Below, one piece after another: positions 19,001 to 26,664 of a DNA stretch of 60,412 nucleotides (the first letter of the stretch is position 1; every line of letters starts with the position of its first letter). Source of the stretch: Planctomycetota bacterium (GTDB lineage Bacteria; Planctomycetota; Planctomycetia; Pirellulales; Lacipirellulaceae); assembly GCA_013152205.1 (NCBI GenBank), contig JAADGV010000039.1, forward strand, positions 1-60,412, given 5' to 3'. Both the position numbers and the translations under genes were made by a program. The notes under the pieces were generated by a model. The model did no database searches, was not told the origin of the DNA, and saw only the letters and a program-made list of their open reading frames with translations.

Positions 19001-19568
19001 TATCAACCCTCGCGACGTTGATATTTGGATGGGCACGCTAAGCAAGTCGTTCGGTAGTTGCGGCGGATATATTGCCGGTTCCTCAGAGCTTGTGAATTAT
19101 CTGAAATACACGACCCCAGGATTTGTTTACAGCGTTGGCCTGAGCCCAGCAAATACGGCGGCGGCGCTGGCGTCGATCAACCTGTTGCAGGAAGAACCCG
19201 AGCGCGTGGCGAAGTTGGCAAAGAATTCGCGGTTGTTTTTACAGTTGGCGAAGAACGCGGGGCTTGATACGGGCTTGAGCAACAACACGCCGGTGGTGCC
19301 TGTCATAACGGGGAACTCCGACTATGCCTTGCAATTGTCGCTGGCTCTGTTTGAACAGCGAATCAACGTCCAGCCGATTCTCTATCCGGCGGTGGAAGAG
19401 AGCGCAGCACGATTGCGTTTCTTTATGACTTGCTCGCATACCGAGGAGCAAATACGAACGACCGTCGAGGCAGTTGCCGAATCGTTGGCAAAAATCGACG
19501 CAGATTTCAAACGGGCCGATAAGCCACTTTCCGAGCAAGCGGGCGGATCGATGCAGCCCTCGCGGTAG
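16083..19568 (+). CDS. Fusion: fatty acyl-AMP ligase - ACP - alpha-oxoamine synthase
   Basis: A 1161-residue protein. Residues ~1-590: adenylating enzyme with YTSGSTGTPKGVMLSH and YHDMGLIGGVLQPLY, which fits fatty acyl-AMP ligases (FAAL) more than CoA ligases. Residues ~645-720: acyl carrier domain with LGLDSLERIEI, phosphopantetheine Ser at about 681. Residues ~760-1150: fold-type I PLP enzyme of the oxoamine synthase family (serine palmitoyltransferase, BioF, KBL), with MVDEAHSIGTMG and PLP lysine at about 988 in TLSKSFGSCGG. The order suggests that a fatty acid is activated as acyl-AMP, loaded on the ACP, and condensed with an amino acid to a 2-aminoketone (inference). Sphingoid-base synthesis is the first guess; a BioF-like route is the alternative. 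The start is GTG 16083. Confidence 0.9.
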   Translation: MHLDHLPGSFFGPSNLIELLQHRALHQGDDVGLRFLEDGERQAIEWTYSDLDRKARAVARSLQTMGLEGERALLLYPSGLDFIAAFFGCLYAGVTAVPAYPPRRNRNMARIDAIANDAQAKIALTTFDVLERVQTMIGDTPSLQQLRWRATDQWDEDLADSWQRPDVHGETMAFFQYTSGSTGTPKGVMLSHANLMHNSAMIAYAFEHTRSGTGCFWLPLYHDMGLIGGVLQPLYMGKPNTLFSPTHFLQKPVRWLQMLTQTGATISGGPNFAYDLCVEKVTDEQKATLDLSRWTLAFNGAEPVRAETIDRFSKAFAECGFRREAFYPCYGLAEATLIVAGGYKQSPPVLRSFQLEGLEKHEVIETDPGVPGSRELVGSGGNLLDQQIVIANPDTFEPYGDNHVGEIWVSGPSVAGGYWKRDELTKQIFQARLSDGRGPFLRTGDLGFLREGELFVTGRLKDLIILRGVNHYPQDIEETVKSAHEHVGHSAGAAVVVEENGVEQLVIVQETVRQRNLDYAEIIEAIRKKVATENELAVAAIVLIKTRSIPKTSSGKIQRHACRDGYLAGTLAARASWTAETGKVEITKARRRSDQHEITGWVEEGDAHADKKDLSAEVASHEQRNGAVAADKVEKPQATPQPEGRTAEITEIVFSQVREIGRERVGELNWDTNIIELGLDSLERIEIVAALEETFGGRFPEHALPSMETCGEVVEAIEKYMGGEVKKRPSRPSQLVVPEEDFIFTKSSEYLRFEKDLSNASRPGAENPFFKPHESVTNDRAMIGGVEYINFCSYNYLGMSGDPTVTKASCDAVEKYGTSVSASRLVSGEKSVHVELERAIADFIGTEDSIVFVGGHSTNETTIGHLFGPGDLILHDGLSHNSILQGAILSGARRRPFRHNDWQECHRILNEVRHEYRRVLIVMEGVYSMDGDYPDLPKFVDIKKRHKAFMMVDEAHSIGTMGLHGRGMAEHFDINPRDVDIWMGTLSKSFGSCGGYIAGSSELVNYLKYTTPGFVYSVGLSPANTAAALASINLLQEEPERVAKLAKNSRLFLQLAKNAGLDTGLSNNTPVVPVITGNSDYALQLSLALFEQRINVQPILYPAVEESAARLRFFMTCSHTEEQIRTTVEAVAESLAKIDADFKRADKPLSEQAGGSMQPSR

Positions 19569-19892
19569 CTGGTGCTATCGATAAAACGAACAAAAGGGCT
19601 TATGCTGAAGATCACGCCGGTGCAAGCGAATTTGCTGTGCTTAGCATTGCGAAAAGGCAAATCGCCCTGGAAAGACGTAGCTTTTGCTTTACCCAAACCG
19701 CTATACGGGTTAAAATCGAGGCTCGGGGGGGGCTCGAGCATATGATAGATAAACGCGGCGAATTCTCGTCGCTCAAGTGCCGAGAATAAGAAAAACGGCA
19801 AGGGACAGACCGTTTTTAGATTCACCGAATGAAATCAGTAGGGTGCGTGGGGATACGTTGCTACGCTGGTTCGTGAAAGAAGAGGCCCCCGT
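19569..19892. other. Spacer before the WXG100 operon
   Basis: A 324-base spacer. It probably carries the promoter of the WXG100/FtsK operon: TTGCTTTACC at about 19685 and GGGTTAAAATCG at about 19708 could be weak -35/-10 elements, but the match is poor. No gene is seen. Confidence 0.35.
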
Positions 19893-20165
19893 ATGTCTCA
19901 GGCAATCGTCGATCCTGCTGAGCTGCGCCGCTTTGCGCAGCAGTTGAGCAATTTCAGTATCGAACTCGAAGAACGGCTAACGACTCTGAGTAGCCAACTC
20001 CACAGTCTGAATAGTTCCTGGCGTGATCAGGAACACAAGAAATTTGCCGAGGAGTTCGAGCAACATTTGAAGATGATTGCCCGGTCGATCGAGGCTTCGA
20101 ATCAGTATGCCCCATTCCTGCTGCGCAAGGCGCAGCGGATTGAAGAATATTTACAGCAGCGGTGA
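19893..20165 (+). CDS. WXG100/ESAT-6-like small secreted-type protein
   Basis: A 90-residue all-helical protein. LNSSWRDQEHKKFAEEFEQ at about residues 44-62 has the W-x-x-x-x-x-x-F pattern of the WXG100 turn (W-[RN]-[GD]), centred in the protein as in ESAT-6/EsxA, with amphipathic helices on both sides. ATG 19893 has GAAGAGG upstream. WXG100 proteins are substrates or structural parts of type VII secretion and are handled by FtsK/SpoIIIE-like ATPases; such an ATPase ends this operon. The family call rests on pattern, size and context. Confidence 0.75.
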   Translation: MSQAIVDPAELRRFAQQLSNFSIELEERLTTLSSQLHSLNSSWRDQEHKKFAEEFEQHLKMIARSIEASNQYAPFLLRKAQRIEEYLQQR

Positions 20166-20196
20166 TAGCTTTTTTGAATCCTAGAGAAGAGCCAAA

Positions 20197-20739
20197 ATGT
20201 CCGGCCCAGCACATGTTCATTCGATTGCGGCGATTGAATCTTTTCGTGGGGCGATTGCGCGATTTGAGTTGCGGGTGCAGGATGCTTTGGAGAATTTAAG
20301 TGGCGAGATGCGACGCGTGGTTGATTGGTTAGAGCACGATCGGCCTCGGCATTGGAAACAACAATCGAGACTAGCTTCGGATGCGGTGCATCAAGCGAAA
20401 ATAAATTTAGAGCGGTGTTTAACATTTACCGTAGGCGACGAGCGACCATCGTGTCGCGAAGAGAAGGCGGACCTAAAAAAGGCTCAGTTGCGAGTGGAAT
20501 ATTGCCGAGAAAAATCGGAACGGGTAAAACACTGGAATCGGCAGCTGCAGCACGAGCTTTTTGAATACGAAGGACGAGTCGGCCAGTTGCGACGGATGCT
20601 AGAAACCGAGCTGCCTGCTGCACGAGCAAAATTGCAACAGATCGTGCGGCGGTTGGATGCCTATCAAATCGAGCGTCCTCCAGCAATGGTCGAGCCACAT
20701 GCGATGCCTGTGGATAAAGAGCAGGAAGGCGAGGAGTAG
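20197..20739 (+). CDS. Helical/coiled-coil protein of the WXG100-FtsK operon
   Basis: A 180-residue protein, almost entirely predicted helix. The N-terminal half contains VVDWLEHDRPRHWKQQSRLA, where regularly spaced Trp/His residues lie between two amphipathic helices. The second half is a Glu/Lys/Arg/Gln coiled coil (EEKADLKKAQLRVEYCREKS). The C-terminus is acidic. No signal peptide or membrane segment is present. It lies 31 nt after the WXG100-like gene and 3 nt before the next one, so it is co-transcribed. It could be a chaperone, a substrate or a structural partner of the secretion ATPase. No recognised family. Confidence 0.75.
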   Translation: MSGPAHVHSIAAIESFRGAIARFELRVQDALENLSGEMRRVVDWLEHDRPRHWKQQSRLASDAVHQAKINLERCLTFTVGDERPSCREEKADLKKAQLRVEYCREKSERVKHWNRQLQHELFEYEGRVGQLRRMLETELPAARAKLQQIVRRLDAYQIERPPAMVEPHAMPVDKEQEGEE

Positions 20740-20742
20740 AGT

Positions 20743-20967
20743 ATGCGACCATGGGATTTCGATACGAGTAGCGGCCAATTGCGGAAGGCGATCGAAGATT
20801 TGCAGATTGCCTGGCAAGAGACTACGAGCGAGTGGAACGACGGCATTAGCCAAAAGTTTTGTGAAGAGCATTTAGAACCGATTGGCCCGGTGACGAAGTT
20901 AGCGTTTGATGCTGTCGGACGAATGCAACAGTTGACGAACCATATCAAACAAGATTGTGAGCAATGA
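20743..20967 (+). CDS. Small helical protein, WXG-like, same operon
   Basis: A 74-residue protein. It contains IAWQETTSEWNDGISQKFCE (residues ~22-41), where W-N-D-G followed by a Phe seven residues after the Trp again resembles the WXG turn, and continues with EEHLEPIGPV. It may be a second, shorter WXG100-type partner. The start ATG 20743 follows the previous stop by three bases with GGAGTAGAG upstream. The stop overlaps a possible next gene by ATGA. Function is inferred only from context. Confidence 0.7.
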   Translation: MRPWDFDTSSGQLRKAIEDLQIAWQETTSEWNDGISQKFCEEHLEPIGPVTKLAFDAVGRMQQLTNHIKQDCEQ

Positions 20968-21140
20968 GTATAGTCAGTAGTACCAAATTCGAGCCTTGGC
21001 AGACTTGGGTGGCTGGGGTCAGGTTGCCGGAATTGCCCCGACTTTTCTGGCAACGCGCGATCGGCAATTGCCCCCAGAACGTGGCAGCTCGCAGGGGTTT
21101 TCGGCATCAGAGACACCAAAAACCATTTTCCGTTAGGTAA
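20964..21140 (+). CDS. Possible 58-residue protein in the WXG100-FtsK operon
   Basis: ATG 20964 overlaps the stop of the preceding gene by four bases (ATGA), and the frame ends TAA three bases before the GTG of the ATPase gene. It encodes MSIVSSTKFEPWQTWVAG and then a basic, Arg/His-rich end. The exact fit between two genes and the coupling overlap argue for translation. The unusual composition and lack of a recognised family argue against. Low-certainty call. Confidence 0.35.
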   Translation: MSIVSSTKFEPWQTWVAGVRLPELPRLFWQRAIGNCPQNVAARRGFRHQRHQKPFSVR

Positions 21141-21143
21141 GAA

Positions 21144-24100
21144 GTGACCGAATCTCGACTTTCAACGCGACGGCAGTTGGAACTGATGCAGCAATTGCAG
21201 CAGTCAGCCGACGAGCGCGCTGCCTTGGAAGATTCGATTGCCACAAGGTTGCGAGAAAAATTGGCGTCGGCTGAAAAAGAGCATGATAGCGCTGCTCAAG
21301 AGCTAATTCAGCGTTTTACACAGCAACGTCGTGCCACAGAGAACGAGTATGCCGAAGCCAAGAGTTCGGCGAATCAACATTTCCATCAAGCCTCGAAGGA
21401 GTGCCGCGAGGCTTGTGGGCGCAAAGATAACGAGATCGAGGCGGCGTTTCAAAAGTCTGCATTAGCGATCGAACAGAAAAAAAAGGAGAGCGTGTGGCAG
21501 ACGCTAGCGGTGTTCGACGCGGCGAAAGACGGCCCACAGCAAAGGTGCGACGCGGCGATCAAGCGGCTGAACGCGCGGCGGTCGCAGATCGAGGGTCTTG
21601 AGCGGGACGCAAATACGCTGATGGCGATGCGACGGTTGACGGGTAAGGCCGAGGCCTGTGAAGAGGACGTTGCCGACGGGGGTAGCTCAGAAGCAAGCGA
21701 GGGCTTGGCGGAAGAAAAATTGCAGGAATCGCTCAACGGGCTGCACCAAGCGGTATTGGATTTGCAGTCGCAGCGATTGCCTTCGTTATTCTTGGAAGGA
21801 ACGCGACCGGTTGGTTGGTGGATTTTTAGTTTTGTATTCGCCGCGTTGCCGATGGGCTGGCTGACCGATTGGTCGCCGTGGCAATGGTCGTTGGCCGTGT
21901 TGATCGCAGGGGCGACTATTGGCGGCGTGATTCATTTTTTCATTGGTGGTCGAGCACGACGCCAGGCGTTAGCGCATTTTTCGCAATTGCTGGCCACATT
22001 GAAGCAAACTCGCAGTTACGAACAAGCGGCGCGTGACGAAGCACAGACATGCTGTCGCCGAGAGGCAGAAGAGATCGCAAGTACCAAGGATTGCGATGTC
22101 GAAGAGGCCGAAGGAATACGCGATCTGGCGATGGTCGAAATAGAATCAGGACGGGATGAGAGCATCCGCCAGATTCAAGCAGCGCTAAGGCTTGAAATTG
22201 AGGCGTTAGAACGTGAACGCGATGCAAAACTAACCACAGCAGACGAGCGGTTTCCGCCATTGTTGGATAAACTGGCCAACGAACGGAACACGACCAAAGA
22301 GAAGAACGAAGAACGCTACAAACAGCGTGTTACCAAGGCGCAGGCGAAGCACGACGCGGCCTGGGCGGCAATGTCTAAGAAATGGCACAGCAGCTTTCAA
22401 GCGATTGTTGATGAGCTTGAGCAAATGGGAACCGCGTGCAAGCGGCTATTCCCCAATTGGTCGGAGACCAACTGGGCCGACTGGGACCGACCGACCGAGC
22501 CGCCACCGGCAATCACGTTTGGCAGCTATCAATTGCCTTTGGCCGCCGTGAAGCATGGCGTATCCGAAGACCCGCGATTGGTGCCGAAGCAAACAAAACT
22601 AACCTTGCCTGCGGTGATGACTCTCGACGAGTTGCCCGGGTTGGTGATCTCAGCTGAGGAGGCTGGGCGTTCGGCGGCGGTTGAGGTGATGCAGTCGATG
22701 ATGCTGCGATTTTTAACCGCGATGCCAGCAGGGAAGTTGCGTTTTACGATCATCGACCCATCCGCACTAGGTGAGAATTTTGCCACCTTCATGCATCTGG
22801 CCGACTACGACGAGCAGTTAGTCGGCGGCCGGATTTGGACCGACACCCGACAGATTGACGAGCGGCTAAGCTTGCTTGCCGATCACATGGAAAAGGTGTT
22901 GCAAAAGTATCTGCGGAATGAATTTAATACGCTCCACCAATACAATCAGCAAGCGGGCGAGGTTTCTGAGCCGTATCACGTGTTGGTCGTGGCGAATTTT
23001 CCAGCGGGATTGAGCGACGCTTCGATCCGAAAGTTGATGACGATCGCGACGACCGGGCCACGGTGCGGTGTGTACACGATACTGAGCCACGACACGCAGC
23101 TACAGCTACCCAATGAGTTTAGCCTGCAAGATTTATACGCCGACGCGGTGCATCTGGAGTGGGTCGAGGGACGGTTGGTGTGGCGTTACCCCTTGTTCGA
23201 AAAGCTACCTCTAAAGCCAGATCCGTTGCCGCTACGAGATCGATTGAATGAGTTGCTACGGGTATTGGCGCAAGAATCGCGAGAAGCGAGCAAGGTGGAG
23301 GTGCCCTTCTCGGTTGTCGCGCCGAGCGAAGAACAGCTATGGGCGAGCGATGCCGCTAGCGAGTTGGTGGTGCCGGTGGGACGCGCAGGTGCGAATGACT
23401 TGCAATCGGTTCGCCTGGGCCGAGGAACCTCGCAGCATGTACTGATCGCAGGCAAGACCGGGTCGGGTAAGTCGACCTTGCTGCACGCACTGATTACCAA
23501 CGCTGCATTGCACTACAGCCCCGACGAGGTCGAACTGTATTTGGTCGACTTCAAAAAAGGCGTAGAGTTTAAGGCGTATGCCAACGGGCAGTTACCCCAT
23601 GCACGAGTGATCGCAATCGAGAGCGAACGCGAGTTCGGCGTGAGCGTACTCGAACGACTCGACGAAGAACTACGCCGGCGCGGCGAACGGTTTCGCGACC
23701 TAGGCGTGCAAGATTTGGCCGGCTGCCGAGCCGCGTGCGACGATCGAATGCCGCGAGTGTTGTTGATTGTCGACGAGTTTCAAGAACTGTTTGTGACTGA
23801 CGATAAACTTTCGCAAGATGCGGCCCTATTGCTCGATCGTTTGGTACGGCAAGGCCGAGCGTTTGGGATTCATGTGCTGTTGGGTTCACAAACCTTGGCG
23901 GGTGCGTATTCGTTGGCGAGAAGTACGATTGGCCAGATGGCGGTGCGGATTGCGCTGGAATGTAGCGATGCCGACGCGCATTTGATTTTGAGCGATGAAA
24001 ACACGGCAGCACGACTGCTGAGTCGGCCAGGCGAAGCGATTTATAACAACCAGAATGGCATGGTCGAGGGCAACAATACATTCCAAGTGGTTTGGTTGCC

Positions 24101-25079
24101 GGACGAAGAGCGGCAGCAGTACTTAGAAACCCTGCGAGTGCGTGCAGAATCGCAAGGTTTTTCGGTCGAGCCAGCCATTGTCTTTGAAGGCAATTTGCCC
24201 GCCGACCCACGAGATAACCCAGGGCTGGTCGCCGCGATTGAAAATGCTGGCGCAGAACCAGCGAGCGAGCCGACAATTTGGCTCGGCTCAGCCGTGCGAA
24301 TCGAACCGCCGACGCACGTTACCCTGCGAGCACAGGGAGGCAACCACTTGCTGGTGGTTGGTCGCGAAGAGCAGCTGGCCTTGGGGATTTTGTCGACCGC
24401 GTTGGTTTCGTTAGTCGCTCAGCACAACGGTCGGCAGGCAAGTTTTACCGTGCTAGATGGTACACGGCCAGAGTCAACAGAGCAGGGGGCTTGGACACGT
24501 TTGGGAGCAGCACTGCCGAAATCAGTCGAGGTGCTGGGGCCGCGCGAAGCAGCATCGGCGATCGCGCAGTTAGCCGACGAAGTCACGCGGCGCAGCAAGA
24601 ACGCCGACCAGCAGTATTCACCGCACTATTTGATCGTACACGACTTGGCCCAGTTTCGTGATTTGCGAATCACCGAAGACGATTTCGGTTTCTCCTCTTC
24701 GCTCGGATCCAACGGAACCAATGGCCAGCCGGTGCCGACAGACAAACAGTTCCGCACTCTATTGCGAGAGGGCCCGGCTGTCGGAGTGCACGTGCTGTTA
24801 TGGTGCGAGTCGTTTAACAGTCTGTCGCGAACGATCGATCGGCTAACGCTACGCGAGTTGGATTATCGGGTGGCATTGCAGATGAGTTCGGTAGACTCGA
24901 CCAGCTTGATTGATTCGCCCGCGGCAAGTCGTTTGGGCGAGCACCGAGCGGTGCTGTATCGCGACGACTTAGGCACCCAAGTAAAGTTCCGGCCCTACGG
25001 ACGCCCAACAACCGAGTGGATAGATTGGGTCGCCGAGCAACTGGCAAACAATGCCGACCTCTCGCCGCGTTTGCCCTAA
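21144..25079 (+). CDS. Membrane FtsK/SpoIIIE-type ATPase, type VII-secretion-like
   Basis: A 1311-residue protein with a GTG start. Residues ~1-215 are mostly coiled coil. Two membrane helices follow at ~223-241 and ~247-268, then a second coiled coil to ~430. The first FtsK-type ATPase domain has Walker A GKTGSGKST at ~770-778 and Walker B RVLLIVDEFQEL with D877/E878. LVRQGRAFGIHVLLGSQTL follows. A second RecA-like domain from about residue 1050 has lost its Walker A (LVVGREEQLALG, no GK[ST]). EccC/EssC proteins also pair one or more active domains with degenerate ones, but the long coiled coils either side of the two helices are unusual. Likely motor for the WXG100-like proteins encoded just upstream. 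The stop overlaps the convergent ArsM-like gene. Confidence 0.88.
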   Translation: MTESRLSTRRQLELMQQLQQSADERAALEDSIATRLREKLASAEKEHDSAAQELIQRFTQQRRATENEYAEAKSSANQHFHQASKECREACGRKDNEIEAAFQKSALAIEQKKKESVWQTLAVFDAAKDGPQQRCDAAIKRLNARRSQIEGLERDANTLMAMRRLTGKAEACEEDVADGGSSEASEGLAEEKLQESLNGLHQAVLDLQSQRLPSLFLEGTRPVGWWIFSFVFAALPMGWLTDWSPWQWSLAVLIAGATIGGVIHFFIGGRARRQALAHFSQLLATLKQTRSYEQAARDEAQTCCRREAEEIASTKDCDVEEAEGIRDLAMVEIESGRDESIRQIQAALRLEIEALERERDAKLTTADERFPPLLDKLANERNTTKEKNEERYKQRVTKAQAKHDAAWAAMSKKWHSSFQAIVDELEQMGTACKRLFPNWSETNWADWDRPTEPPPAITFGSYQLPLAAVKHGVSEDPRLVPKQTKLTLPAVMTLDELPGLVISAEEAGRSAAVEVMQSMMLRFLTAMPAGKLRFTIIDPSALGENFATFMHLADYDEQLVGGRIWTDTRQIDERLSLLADHMEKVLQKYLRNEFNTLHQYNQQAGEVSEPYHVLVVANFPAGLSDASIRKLMTIATTGPRCGVYTILSHDTQLQLPNEFSLQDLYADAVHLEWVEGRLVWRYPLFEKLPLKPDPLPLRDRLNELLRVLAQESREASKVEVPFSVVAPSEEQLWASDAASELVVPVGRAGANDLQSVRLGRGTSQHVLIAGKTGSGKSTLLHALITNAALHYSPDEVELYLVDFKKGVEFKAYANGQLPHARVIAIESEREFGVSVLERLDEELRRRGERFRDLGVQDLAGCRAACDDRMPRVLLIVDEFQELFVTDDKLSQDAALLLDRLVRQGRAFGIHVLLGSQTLAGAYSLARSTIGQMAVRIALECSDADAHLILSDENTAARLLSRPGEAIYNNQNGMVEGNNTFQVVWLPDEERQQYLETLRVRAESQGFSVEPAIVFEGNLPADPRDNPGLVAAIENAGAEPASEPTIWLGSAVRIEPPTHVTLRAQGGNHLLVVGREEQLALGILSTALVSLVAQHNGRQASFTVLDGTRPESTEQGAWTRLGAALPKSVEVLGPREAASAIAQLADEVTRRSKNADQQYSPHYLIVHDLAQFRDLRITEDDFGFSSSLGSNGTNGQPVPTDKQFRTLLREGPAVGVHVLLWCESFNSLSRTIDRLTLRELDYRVALQMSSVDSTSLIDSPAASRLGEHRAVLYRDDLGTQVKFRPYGRPTTEWIDWVAEQLANNADLSPRLP

Positions 25080-26293
25080 CAGCAACCGTTGGTGTCGCAG
25101 CAATCGCTACCTGGCAATTGGGTTGCGTTGTAGTCGTGACCTTTGGTTTGGCGCGGGTCGCGCACCGCGTTGCGGCGGCAATCGTAGTCGGGGGCGTCGG
25201 TTTCTAATACCGGCTGGCTTGGCGGGATGGGGGTGATTTGAGTGGCGTAAGGCTCGCGGGTGTAGATGTCGAACGTCTTGCCACAGACGGCCGTGCGAAC
25301 GCCCCGTTTGAGGGTATGGCCATCGTCGTCGACCACTTGTTTCCAGGGCCCGTTGTAGACGACCGCTTGTTTCTGATCGAGGCAGGGGCCTGCTTTGCCT
25401 TTGTAGGCGCGAAGCGTCATGCTGCGGAATTCAATGCCCTCGACCGTAGCCCAAGCTTCTTCCTGTCGGCTGAGAATTTCGATACCGTAGAAACCGGTGT
25501 CGGCGAATGCTTGAAGAAATTCCTCTTCGACAAACGCCCCGCTGATACAGCCGCTCCAGAGCGTGGGGTCATTTTGAAGGTGTTCGGGAACCGGTTCGTC
25601 GCAGACGATGTCGCTGATAACCGCCCGGCCACCCCGTCGTAGGACGCGAAAAATTTCGGAAAATAGTTGCTGGCGGTCGGCGCCGCTGACGAGGTTTAAT
25701 ACGCAGTTCGACACGACCACGTCGACTGAGTCGCTGGGCACCAACGGTTGGGTTTCGCGTAGCTCCTGGGCATAGGCTTCGGCGCGAAGCCAATCGCTGC
25801 TAGAACGGACCGGGTGTTTGACCAAATAGTTTTCAAAGGTTTCGAGATCGAGGGCCAGGTCTTGGATGCTACCTTTGCGGAATTCAGTGTTCGCAAAGCC
25901 GAGTTGCTTGGCAATGGTGGGTTGATACTTGCGAGCCAGTTCGAGCATGTCGTCGTTGCGATCGACGCCGACGACGCGGCCCGCCTCGCCAACAATCTGA
26001 GCAGCAATGTAACAGATTTTTCCGCCGCCGCTGCCAAGGTCGAGAACCGTCTCGCCCGGGGCCACATGTTTCGAGGGGTCGCCACAGCCGTAGTCGCGCT
26101 CGATGATCTCGTCGGGGATAATCTTGAGGTATTGCTGGTCGTAGTCGACCGGGCAGCAGAGGGCGGGCTCCGCTTCTTGAGCGGCAGAGCCATAACGCTG
26201 CCGAACCGCTTGTTCAACGTCGAGCGAACCGGCGGATTGATTTTTGGTGGGAGAGAGGCTGATCTCGACGACATCGGGGGAAGACTCTGGCAC
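25076..26293 (-). CDS. ArsM-like SAM methyltransferase with Cys-rich tail
   Basis: A 405-residue protein. SAM motif I is VLDLGSGGGKICYIAAQIVG, with VVGVDRNDDMLELAR after it. Residues typical of arsenite methyltransferases are present: a Cys pair in EPALCCPVDYD, the Cys of VVVSNCVLNLV, and that of LWSGCISGAFVEEEF. The C-terminal extension (~300-405) ends in SDCCDTNGCC, a likely metalloid- or metal-binding tail. ArsM methylates As(III) to volatile or less toxic species in the cytoplasm. No ars operon is adjacent; the gene converges on the ATPase gene with a 4-base overlap. The methyltransferase call is firm; arsenic as substrate is probable. Confidence 0.82.
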   Translation of the reverse strand: MPESSPDVVEISLSPTKNQSAGSLDVEQAVRQRYGSAAQEAEPALCCPVDYDQQYLKIIPDEIIERDYGCGDPSKHVAPGETVLDLGSGGGKICYIAAQIVGEAGRVVGVDRNDDMLELARKYQPTIAKQLGFANTEFRKGSIQDLALDLETFENYLVKHPVRSSSDWLRAEAYAQELRETQPLVPSDSVDVVVSNCVLNLVSGADRQQLFSEIFRVLRRGGRAVISDIVCDEPVPEHLQNDPTLWSGCISGAFVEEEFLQAFADTGFYGIEILSRQEEAWATVEGIEFRSMTLRAYKGKAGPCLDQKQAVVYNGPWKQVVDDDGHTLKRGVRTAVCGKTFDIYTREPYATQITPIPPSQPVLETDAPDYDCRRNAVRDPRQTKGHDYNATQLPGSDCCDTNGCC

Positions 26294-26368
26294 GCTAGGT
26301 TCCTCGTGTCCGTGGGGTTGTGAAAGAGGAAGTTTTACTAGGAATCGATCTCGCTCGACAGTGACCTA

Positions 26369-26470
26369 GAGCATTTGTCGCGTGAGTGTTCCGCTCCACC
26401 GAGACGGTGGGACTATTTAGCCCGACCCTCCGGGTCGGAGTGGCGGATCGCTCAAGTGACAAATGCCCTA
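26369..26470. repeat. ~100-bp element with terminal inverted repeats and two hairpins
   Basis: The ends GAGCATTTGTCGCGTGAG and CTCAAGTGACAAATGCCC are near inverse. Between them are hairpin CCACCGAGACGGTGG and hairpin CCCGACCCTCCGGGTCGG. It lies between the divergent ArsM-like gene and the protease gene's 3' end (26294-26664 spacer), where I see no gene. Confidence 0.6.
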
Positions 26471-26664
26471 ATAATGGCCATCCTACAACAACGGACGGAA
26501 GGGCGTCTGTTGGGTTTCTTACTGAGCAGAGTAGATCCAGCCCAGAGGAAATTACAGTAGTTCCAAGTTCGCTGTATTTCCCGAAAAACTCTGGGTGCTG
26601 CAAGTGGAAGCTAATTGCTAACAGCTCCTAGATTAGCGGTTTTCCTTTTTTTGGTTGCGGCCAG

